Below, in pieces: positions 45,019 to 53,777 of a stretch of DNA of 64,000 nt (its first letter is position 1; each line of letters starts with the position of its first letter). The stretch spans positions 63,501 through 127,500 of the forward strand of contig CAUYUJ010004358.1 in NCBI GenBank assembly GCA_963575745.1. Direction: 5' to 3'. The stretch comes from Prorocentrum cordatum (taxonomy: Eukaryota > Sar > Dinophyceae > Prorocentrales > Prorocentraceae). Below the pieces are notes generated by a model, which saw only the letters and a program-made list of their open reading frames with translations, made no database searches and was not told the origin of the DNA. Made by a program: the position numbers and the translations under genes.

Positions 45019-46558
45019 TTGCGCCGCATGGGCGAGAAGCTTCCAGCCAGCTGCGGAAGCAGCTCGACTCTCGAGGAAAAGGGGGAAGGGCGCCTGCAGA
45101 GGGGTGCCTTATGTCCATTACGAGTGGCGGAAGTGGATCTGCCTCCGAAAGCGCCGCGGGGAATCGGCGCGAGGGGCCTTGCAGTCTCGGCGCGGGCGCA
45201 CCTTGAGGGGCCTGGGCGGTTGATGCTGAAGTCGGAGGGCGAGATCAACGTGAGCGAATGCAACAAGATTCGGCCGCGCGAGGCGCCGGAGCTCAAGCAT
45301 GGCGACGCCAGGCTCGAGCTCGAAGTCAAGATTTGGGAGTCGAACGCGCCGCAGTACGCGAGCGACGCGCGGGAGAAGCTGTCGGTGTTCAAGGTGCTGA
45401 AGGAGGTCGAGGGCACTAGGGCCGAGCGGATGGTGATCTCTCGGCTGGTCTGGGACGCCCGTCGGGTTAACCTTCGCTTCAAGGGCCCGCCCTGGGCGCC
45501 GCTGGGGACGCCCGCCGCGCTCGCGGAGGTCGACTTGGGGCCCGACATCTTGGGGGGCAAGCAATTCTTGACGTTCCTGGGCGATGTGCCCGTGATGTTC
45601 TACAGGATGAAGAATATCCCCGAGCTTCACTCCTACTTTGTCTTGGATGGCGCGGGGCCGCGGGGGCTCTGGGAGTTCGGGCGGAGCCGAGGCGTTCGCG
45701 CCCCCGAGCCCCCCGAACACGCGGCGGGGGCTGCCTGCTCGGTCGTGCTCACGGGCTGGAGCTGGGCGGCCCACCTCGCGCATGCGCCCCGGACCGACTG
45801 CTTCGACGGCCTGGGGGGCGGCGGGGCTGGTCGGGTCGAGCACGGCAACGCGGTGCCTCGGCTGTCGGAGCACTCTCTCCTGCACTGGCTCTACATCGAC
45901 GACTGCGGAGGGGGCTTAGTGGGCGACAGAGAGGGCGACCCGCAGCTGGAGCAGGCGGCGATGACGGCGCGGGGGCTGGTGACCTCCAAAGGCCTGGCGG
46001 TGCACGGGGAGAGCAGAGGGATCGGACCCCCCGAGAAGCTGGAGGTCACGGTCGACCCGGTCACCCTGCGCTGTCGGGCGAAGGAGGAGCAGATGCGCGA
46101 CCTGGTGCTGGCGACGGAGTCTCTGCGCCTGCAATCCTGCGCGGCCCCCGCGCTCGTCAAGCTGCCCATGGGGCGCGGGGCCTGGGCGATGGTGGCCGCG
46201 AGGCCCGCGTTCGTGATCCCCCGCGTGATCTACGCCGCCTGGATCCACGCGAGCGACGATCCGTTCAGGCCGCGAACGCTGTGGGCCGATGCGAAGACCG
46301 AGCTGATCGCCCTGGCCGGGCTATCCGCCTTCTTTTTCGCGGACCTGCCCTTGCCCTGGCGCTCGCAGGTCTACATGGCGGACGCCAACAACTACGGATA
46401 AGCAGTGGTGTCGTCGGAGGCCTCGGCGGAGTCGCAGCGGAGAGAGGCCCGGTGGTCTCGCCAGCAGGGCCGGGGGGCGCAGGTCGACGCGGCGCGCGCG
46501 CAAGCCGAATGGGGCCCCGTCGCGAGGGGCGACGTCTTCGAGGAGGAAGGACCCCAGT
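45019..46558 (+). pseudogene. Reverse transcriptase of DIRS-like element 2, with truncated RNase H
   Basis: The 460-codon frame holds, in order: RLVWDARRVNLRFKGPPWAP (fingers, residues 143-162), FLGDVPVMFYRMKNIPELHS with motif A Asp at 189, LTGWSWAAHL (motif B, 246-250), HWLYIDDCGGG (motif C YIDD, 292-295), then KGLAVHGESRGIGPPEKLEV and RGAWAMVAARPAFVIPRVIY (connection). The three catalytic aspartates of a polymerase appear present. It ends VYMADANNYG at a TAA (46399-46401). The frame continues AVVSSEASAESQRREARW, so the stop interrupts the RNase H start, and most of RNase H is missing before the next module. Confidence 0.75.
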
Positions 46559-47260
46559 GAGGCCGCTGGCTTCAAGGCGACGGGGCGCCCTGGGATACTG
46601 GAACTCTTCGCGGGACTGGCCGTTCTGGCGGAGCCATTCCGAGTCGGGGCGCCTACCTGGTCGGAGGCGTGGGGCGTCGACTACGGCCAGGAGTGCGACC
46701 TGCTGCGCAAGCCGTACCTCGCAAGGCTCATGCTGAGGCTGCGGCAAGACGAATTCTGGCGGGCCCACGCATGTCCACCATGCTCCACTTTCTCGCGGGC
46801 CCGCATCCCCAGGCCCAGGGCGCCCGACCGTCTGTCGGGAGTCCCGGGTCCCGGGCGAGTAGATCGCAGGAAGGTGAAGGACGGCGCGCTGATGGCGCTC
46901 GTGGCGATCGAGGCGTGCTTGCTTGCACTGACGCTGGGAGTGTTCTTCGCGCTGGAGAACCCGATCGACAGCCTTATCTGGCTCCTGCCCGAGATGCAGG
47001 CGCCGGCTGCCAGCTCGACAACTGCCAGTTCGGTACGCCCTGGAAGAAACCCACAAAGGTTCCGACATCGCGCTGGGATCTTCGGAAGATCAGGAGGAGC
47101 TGCACGGGTGCATCGTCTTGCCGTTCGATGGCGGGGTCGCCGCATCAGGTCTTGAGGGGCGACGCGCCATGCGGAGCGAAGTGGGCGAAGCTGGCCTGTC
47201 TTGGCCCGTCGGCGCTCCGCAAAACGATCGTGGAGGTGGCGAGGGAGGCGGCCCCGGCAG
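46545..47260 (+). pseudogene. DNA-methyltransferase-like module of element 2
   Basis: A continuous frame from about 46545 reads GRPGILELFAGLAVLAEPF (motif I-like AdoMet-binding loop), YGQECDLLRKPYLARLML, HACPPCSTFSRARIPRPRAP (PPC motif IV, the catalytic Cys position of C5-cytosine methyltransferases), KVKDGALMALVAIEACLLA and FFALENPIDSLIWLLPEM (ENP motif VI). After a frame change come CQFGTPWKKPTKVP and HQVLRGDAPCGAKWAKLACL, the Cys-containing tail also present in element 1. The core motifs are intact, although it lies in a broken element with no obvious start codon of its own. It could modify element or host DNA; this is inference. Confidence 0.65.
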
Positions 47261-47848
47261 GCGTCTGCAGGCCGCTTCCGCTCCACCTGCGGCGGGCGGC
47301 TCGTCGGCCAGCGCCGCCGCCGGCAGCGGAGCGGGCGGACATCGACCGCTGGGCGACGGCTTTCACGGGGCGCCGGGAGGCACTTCGGTACCTCCCTCGG
47401 AGCAGCCGTTCCTGGGGGCGCCGCATCCCCGTCTTCGTGGGCCCCCCTTGGCGGTCGCTGGAGCCCTCAGCAAGGGCCGCGCCTCCTCCCGCATGCCCCG
47501 GCGGCTCTGTCGCGTGGCCGCGGGGGTTAAGCTGGCGCGCGACATAAAGATGCACGCGAGGCGGGCCCCGAGCGAGGGCGACGTCGCGGACGGCCCGCTC
47601 AGAGGAGGAGCGAGAGGGCCGAGGCCGACACGGAGCAGCGCCAACTCGCGCGAAGACTCCCCTGGAGCCTGCGGGCGGCCTTCGCCAGGCGGCGGGAATG
47701 AGTCGGCGGTCGAAGTGAAGCCCACTGGCGACGACCGTCACGGGGCGGGGGCGCCTCGGAGCCTGGCGGGAGGCGGCAGGCGGAGACGACGGCCGCCGTC
47801 TCGGGCGGCCCGCGCCGGTCCGCCGCTGGCCGCGCGCGGAGCTCGGGC
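47261..47848 (+). other. Linker between methyltransferase-like and recombinase modules
   Basis: GC-rich, Arg/Gly/Pro-rich frames in all phases. No recognisable domain. Confidence 0.35.
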
Positions 47849-48896
47849 TTGGTCAATCGCCCGCGCGCCCGTGAGGTCGACGACGACGCGAACCGCCGCA
47901 AAATCGAAGAGGCGAAGCGCTTCCTGCAGGGCGCGCAGCGCCAGGGGACGTCCTTCGATACGCGCGCCGAGCGCGACGCGGCGATGGCGAACTGCCTTTC
48001 ATCGCTCTGCTACCTGCGCTTGTCCAGCGTCGACGTGGGCAACGCGGTCTTCTTCGGCTTCCTGCGCGTCGGCGAGGGCCATCGGGGCGAGATGCCGCAG
48101 GCGGCCCGCGCCCTCGAGTCCCAGCTGAGGGCGGCCGCGCAGGGCGAGGGCAAGCCGTTGGACCGCTCGCCCATCGCCCGCGTCGCGATGTGTCTGCTGG
48201 AGCAGGGCAGGGTGCACGAGGGCCCACTGGTGCTGACCTCCTTTGACTCTTCCCTGAGGGGGCAGGATCCCATTGAGAATGCAGGGCGTGTCTTTTGACG
48301 GAGATGGGGCTAGTCTGGCGCTGGGCGCGCGAGCCAGAGGCGAGACCCTCAAGGCGGGGCGCGACCAGGAGGTGGCGGTCCGCTTCCAATTCGCGCGGGC
48401 CATCCAGAAGGCGACGGCCCAGATCGCGCGCGAAAGTGGCCTGATCTCCCCCCCGTCGGCGGCCGCCTTCAGGAAGCGGACCTCCGCGTGCGATGCGCAC
48501 TCGGGCGCAGCGGACTTCGTCGAGTCGGGTCAGACGCTGGAGGCCGCGAGGCGGAGAGGCAGATGGAAGTCATCGGCAGCCGTCCAGAGGCGCACCAAGC
48601 AGCGCGAGCTCGTGCGACACCGAGCTCGAGCAGGCAGCACCATCGACGACAAGGGCGGCAAGTTCTGGGTGGACCCAGCTGGAGAGCTCCGGCGAGTGCT
48701 GCAGGACGCTCCGGCTCGGGGCCGCGATGACCTACGCGCGGCGCTGCTCCACGAGCTCGGACGCGCGCGACGGCCTGGCGACGCGGAGCGCTTCGCCTCG
48801 GGCTCGGCGGCAGGCGGTGGGGCGCCCGAGGACCCGCGCCAGCCCGACGCGGGCGCGCGCGGCAAGCGCCAGAACCGCAAGCGGAGAAGCGGCTGA
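47849..48896 (+). pseudogene. Tyrosine recombinase of DIRS-like element 2
   Basis: Frame 47849-48298 gives the core-binding domain: NRRKIEEAKRFLQGAQRQGT, RDAAMANCLSSLCYLRLSSV and EMPQAARALESQLRAAAQGE, then RVAMCLLEQGRVHEGPLVLT and SFDSSLRGQDP, which holds the first catalytic Arg. Frame 48273-48896 gives the C-terminal part: DAHSGAADFVESGQTLEAAR, RRRGRWKSSAAVQRRTKQRE and LVRHRARAG. The active-site Tyr expected in 'VQRYTK' is Arg (CGC), and the Arg of 'RHSGA' is Ala. The enzyme would be inactive, and a frameshift near 48280 also separates the halves. Confidence 0.65.
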
Positions 48897-49240
48897 TGCC
48901 AGACAGGAGAAATGTATTTTTGTCGCGGCTCAAGGCCCTGGCGAATCCCAAGGTTTCGTGCGGCACAGCGAGATGCCGACCTTGGCCTCGGCACTTTTAG
49001 CCAGCGGAGCTGGCCTCTTCCGGCGACGAGAAACATGAACATGTTCGAGGATCATGTTGTGCATATGACTATTGTGCGAGTATCATGGCAACTTTGCCTT
49101 ATTGCACGTCTGGCTGGCTGTGTTGGTCCGCCTTCGGGGGCTCGCTGTCAGTTTAGAGATCCATCAGTGGCTCGGCTGATTTGTATAGGAGCTTGGAATG
49201 TTAAAAGTAAGCTGGCACCCTCGCCCCCCCCCAGCCTCAG
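48897..49240. other. Unique sequence, no gene recognised
   Basis: 3' flank of element 2. No motif recognised. Confidence 0.35.
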
Positions 49241-49500
49241 GAAGGTGCGAAGCCGTCGGGGTGCCAAGCCGGCGGCCGCCGGGTAGGGGGGGGGCCCCGG
49301 GGGGCACCGGGCCGGCGGGGCACCAAACCCGCGGCCGCTGGTTTGGCAAGGGGGGGCCACGAGGGGGGCACCAAGCCGGCGGGAAACCACTGCCGCTGGC
49401 TTGGCAGGGGGGGGGGCCCGGGATGGGGGGCCAAGCTGGCGGGGCACCGAGCCGGCGGCCGCTAGCTTGGGAGGGGGGGGGCCTGGCTTGGTGCGGGGGG
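49241..49500 (+). repeat. NotI-palindrome minisatellite, array 2
   Basis: About four units with GCCAAGCCGGCGGCCGCCGG, ACCAAACCCGCGGCCGCTGG and ACCGAGCCGGCGGCCGCTAG, separated by long G runs. Same orientation as array 1. Confidence 0.9.
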
Positions 49501-49539
49501 GGGGCCCGCAGGACCAGCCGCTCGCGCGGTTGCAGCCAA

Positions 49540-51030
49540 ATGTTTTCAGGTTTCGTGGCGACTGGAACGCCATGGATCATAAATCTACTCATCATGCATG
49601 TTCGTCGTCTTCGTTATCCTTCATCTTCCCGTTCCTTTTCTCCCACAAATATATGTACAAAAAAACGCCTTTACACAGGGATTTCTTTTGTCGCAACCTT
49701 ACAAAAGGGTTTTAAGTGTGGAGGATCTGCAATGCTTTGGGCTAATCTTTTTATAGTAGCCAATGCACATCGATTCCTTTTGTGACGGCCTTACACTAAA
49801 GTTTTACGACTGGGGGGGTCAGCAGCGGCGGCGCCGTGGGCCCGGGAAAGCCAGAGGAAAACAAAAACGCAAACGCAACTTGCGCTTTCACATGGGAAAG
49901 CAAAAGAAAAACTAGGACAGCCCGTGACAGTCGCTATTTTGTGGGTGCTGATGACCTACCAATTCAAATCGTTGTGTGGCGGCCTTGCAAAAGGATCCTT
50001 TGTGTGGCGACCTTACACAAACATTTTGTTGTGGAGGATTTGGAATGGCCCCAACAATGATAATTTGTTTGTAGGAACCTGTATAAAAGGATTCCTCTTG
50101 TGGCGGCCTTACAAGAAGGTTTCGAGCGTGGGCGATCTGCAGCGGCGGCGCCGCGGGCCCAGGAAAGCCACAAAGGGAAACAAGAAAAACATGAAACGCG
50201 CGAAAAAAACCTGTGTCTTCACAGAAAGGGAAACAGGAAGCAACAAGGAACTCCTTTGATTGTCGCTATTTTTCGGGCGCAAATGACCTAACACTTAAAC
50301 AGTTGTTTTCTAGCGGCCCTTGCAAAAGGATCCCTTTTTGTGGCGACCTTACACGAGGATTTAAGTGCGATGGATCTGCAGTGGCCCCCGCAATTAGAAG
50401 CCTTTTGGTAGCAGCCTGCACAGGCGGGATTATTGTTTTGTGGCGACCTTGCAAAAAGGTTTCTGAGCGTGGGGAATCTGCAGCGGCGGCGCCGCTGACC
50501 CAGGGGAGCTGAAGCGGAAAACAAGAAAAACATAAAAAAAAAAACAATAAAAGTGAAAAGCCTGCGTTTTCACAATTCAAAAACTAAAGACAGTCATAGC
50601 TGTTCCTAGCTTTTCCTGTTTTCCCGCGGAGAAACACACACATTGTTTCATGTTTGTACTGTTTTCCCTGCTTTCCTATGTAACTTTCCTTGGCCAACGG
50701 CGCCGCCGGTGCAGATCCCCCACAATGCAAACACGAGTGTAGGGCCGCCACAAAACGAATCGATGTGGATTGGATGCTACAAAAGGATTCTCGTAGTAGA
50801 AGCCACAGCAAATCCTCTACGCTTAATCCCTTTTGTCAGGTCGCCACAAAAGGAATCCTTGCTGTCAAGGCGTTTCTCGTTGATACATACCTTTCTGTGG
50901 GAGCAGAAAAAGGAACGGGATGATGAAACATAATTAATGAAAACGACGAACATGCATGATGAAAAATGAAACTGATGATCCATAGCGCACCAATCGCCAC
51001 GAAATCGCTCGAACATGCATTGTTGTAATC
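49540..51030. repeat. Composite repeat with inverted ends
   Basis: The left end (49540-49870) and the reverse complement of the right end (about 50660-51025) share TTCGTGGCGA, GCCATGGATCATAAA / GCTATGGATCATCAG, CATGCATGTTCGTCG, CCCGTTCCTTTT and then CTGCAGCGGCGGCGCCG-type sequence. Between them lie further forward units at about 49975-50180 and 50310-50510 (TTTTGTGGCGACCTTACA, then GGATCTGCAGCGGCGGCGCC, then CCAGGAAAGCCA). NotI arrays flank both sides. No coding sequence was recognised. Confidence 0.75.
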
Positions 51031-51084
51031 ATACAAACACTGGGTCGGACGGGGACCCCCTCGGGGGGGTGTCCTGGGGGGTGC

Positions 51085-51935
51085 ACCATGCCAACGAGAC
51101 GCAAAGCTGGCGGCCGCTGGCTCGGCAGGGGGGAGCCCCAGGGGGGGCGCCAAGCTGACGGGGCGCCAAGCTGGCGGCCGCTGGCTCGGCATGGGGCAAC
51201 CACTCGGGAGTGCCGAGCCGTCGGGGTACTAAGCCGGCGGCCGCTGGCTTGGCATGGGGGGGGGGGCGCAAGAGAAGTAACTAAGGCGGCGGGGTGCCAA
51301 GCCGGCGGCCGCTGGCTTGGTAGGGGGAACTCCTGGGGGGGTTCCAAGCCAGCGGCCGCGGCTTGGTAGAGGGGTCCCAGGCGCCCCAGGGGGGGGCATC
51401 AAGCTGGCGGGGTATCAAGCCAGCGGCCGCTGGCTTGGTTGGGGGGCGCCAAGCTGGCGGGATACCAAGCCGCTGGCTTGGTGGGGGGGGCCCTGCAAGA
51501 GGCGCCAGGGTGGCGGGATGCCAAACCGGTGGCCGTTGGCTGGCGTGGTAGGGGGGGGCCCCCGGGGGGTGCCATGCCAGCGGGGTGCCGAGCTGGCGGC
51601 CGCAGGCCTGATAGAAAAGGGGGTACCAAGCCGGCGGGATACTACCAAGCCGGCGGCCGCTGGCATGGCATTAGGGGAACCCCTTAAAGTACCGAGCCCG
51701 CGGGATACCGAGCCGGCGGCCGCTGGCTCGGTAGGGGGGGGGCCCCGGGGGGGGCACCGAGCCCCTGGAACGCCAAGCTGGCAGCCGCTGGTTTGGTAGG
51801 GGGGCCCCCTTGGGGGCGGGGGGCCAAGCCAGCGGGGCGCCAAGCCGGCGGCCGCTGGCTTGGCAAAGGGAACAAAACCTTAGGCGGGCACCAATCCGGC
51901 GGGGTGCCAAGCCGGCGGCCGCTGGCTCAAGCAAT
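51085..51935 (+). repeat. NotI-palindrome minisatellite, array 3
   Basis: About 14 units of CCAAGCYGGCGGCCGCTGGC plus a G-rich spacer, in the same orientation as arrays 1 and 2. Confidence 0.92.
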
Positions 51936-52290
51936 GGAAACAGCCCCTGGGAGGTGCCGACCCCTTAACCAAGCCTGCGGCCACTGGCCCAGCATCTGGC
52001 TGGGCATGGTCGCTGCCAGAGAGCGCCACGCTTGCGGCAGGAGTGCAGCGCCCCAGGCGCCAGCCCGAGCGGGCCGCGGGGGGCTGGGGGGCGGCCGCGC
52101 GCGGCGCCGCCCCACCCGCGCACCGGTGCCCAACGAACAAAAAAACGACGGCCGCGCCCCAGGGGGTAAGCAAGGAAGCGAAGCGAACCCCCGCTGCCCC
52201 AGGGCGGGCCCCATCTCCCGGCTCGCCGCCCCCCGCGCCCGACTCCGCGCCGAGCGTCGGGCGGGGGGGGGGGGCGTCCAGCGCCGGAAA
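51936..52290. other. GC-rich spacer, no gene recognised
   Basis: Includes a run of 14 G at about 52261-52274, just before ABC copy B. Confidence 0.35.
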
Positions 52291-52293
52291 GAA

Positions 52294-53180
52294 TTATCCT
52301 GGCAAAGCAACCTAACAGCGATGTGTAGAAGAATAGCTGGAAGCATTGCCTGTGGTATTCATGTAAGAGTGCTGTTGTCGAATTCTGGTGTTCTCGCAGT
52401 CGCATTCGGATTCGCTTTGCAGAGGACCGCTCAATGCAGCACGCTGAGGAGCAGCGCTGTTCCCTGCCGCAGGCTGAGGAGCACCGCTGCTCAATGCAGC
52501 AGGGTCAGGAGCACCGCAACCAGACCGAGAACTATCAGCATGTCCTGGCATTGAAGTGCGCAGTAGGCGCTGCGCAGTTCCTTTGAGAGGAAATCTTCGA
52601 AAACAAGGCTGTAGCCAAGAAGGCTACGGGGACGATGATGATGATGAAGATGATGAGTCTTGGAAGTCTGGGAAGTGGAAGAGCACGAAGTGGCGCACAG
52701 TTGGCTCCGGGCATTCAAAAGGTGGCTCGGGAGTGGAGTTCTGGGAAATGGAAGAACACGAAGTTGCTTACAGTTGGCTCCGGGCATTCAAAATGTGGCC
52801 CGGGAATGGTGTTCTGGGAAGTCCAAGAGCACGAAGTGGCCTACAGTTGGCTCCGGGCATCCAAAATGTGGCACGGGAATGGAGTTCTGGGAAATTGAAG
52901 AGCACGAAGTGGCTTACAGTTGGCTCCGGGCATCCAAAATGTGGCCCGGGAATGGAGTTCTGGGAAGTCGCAGAGCACGAAGTGGCCTACAGTTGGCTCC
53001 GGGCATTCAAAATGTGGCCCGGGAATGGAGTTCTGGGAGGTCGAAAAAGCACGAAGTGCGTGACTGTTTGCTTAAAACGAGCCCGGCCCTCACCTGCCCA
53101 GCTCCCGCCCAGACCCCCCTGGGGAGTCATCAGATGCTCTCTTTTGACACCATTAGAAACCTATCAGTCTTCGCTGTCAC
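52294..53180 (+). mobile_element. ABC repeat element, copy B
   Basis: The head GGCAAAGCAACCTAACAGCG runs to TTCTCGCAGTCGCATTCGGA (52410). A middle segment (52420-52670) begins TTTGCAGAGGACCGCTCAAT, passes GTAGCCAAGAAGGCTACGGG and contains (GATGAT)n. About five 73-bp units follow (anchors 52734, 52807, 52880, 52953, 53026). The tail is GCCCAGACCCCCCTGGGGAG to GAAACCTATCAGTCTTCGCT. The middle segment holds an open frame with AEEQRCSLPQAEEHRCS, conserved in copy C up to the same stop. It lacks the about 480-bp insert of copy C and the hexamer repeat of copy A. Confidence 0.8.
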
Positions 53181-53212
53181 GAAAAAAAGCTAGTCTCGGG
53201 CGCTAAAGGGGG

Positions 53213-53240
53213 GCAGGCCCGCTGCGCGCAGCGGGCCTGC
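53213..53240. repeat. Perfect 28-bp palindrome
   Basis: The 14-base arm GCAGGCCCGCTGCG is followed directly by its exact reverse complement, with no loop. It lies 33 bp after the end of ABC copy B. Confidence 0.95.
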
Positions 53241-53777
53241 GCCGCTGCCGCGCGCCGCCAGCGGCCGCGCAGAAGGGCCTGCGGCCTGCCTCCCGGGGGC
53301 GGCGGGGAGGGGGGAATGACTTGGAGTTCCGCGCGGGGCCTGCTCTAGAACAGGCACATGCCGTAGACGGATCCACCCCGGCACCGCGCCGAACGCAACT
53401 GCCGCGCGCCCGCGCGCGCCACGGCACCTGATGTTTCCATCGGCGCTTTGGGCCAAAACGGCGTGGGCACTGGCCCCAGATTTTCGTCTTCTGGATGCTG
53501 CTGGACTTGGCCCTCCAAGGAAATGGCTCGCCGGCTCGCCGCGCCCCCGCCTCGCCTTGCGCCGGGAAAAGCTCGGGGGGGCGCCCGGCGCCCGAAAATG
53601 GTGGGCCCAGTGCGCCAAAAAGGAAATCATACCCCTAGAACTGCAATCGCGGGCGCGAGCGGCGCGCGCCGACTGGCGCCGGGGGCCCAGAGCGCCGGCG
53701 GCCAGCCCGTGCCCGCGCGGGCCCGAGGCGCGCGCTGCTCTGGACTCCAGTCGCACTCAGCAGTCAACGCGAACAAA
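53241..53777. other. GC-rich spacer between ABC copies B and C, no gene recognised
   Basis: About 540 bp rich in GCGCG and GGCGC. Open frames on both strands lack domains. Confidence 0.35.

Larger units (their letters stand above)
42440..48896 (+). mobile_element. DIRS-like retroelement 2 with methyltransferase-like module
   Basis: Plus-strand modules run gag-like (about 42535-44356), reverse transcriptase with truncated RNase H (45019-46558), methyltransferase-like (about 46545-47260) and tyrosine recombinase (about 47849-48896). It is better preserved than element 1: the RT frame is open for 460 codons and the methyltransferase motifs are intact, but frameshifts and stops break the whole. 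NotI-palindrome arrays border both sides (to 42010 and from 49241). Module order differs from element 1. Confidence 0.75.
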
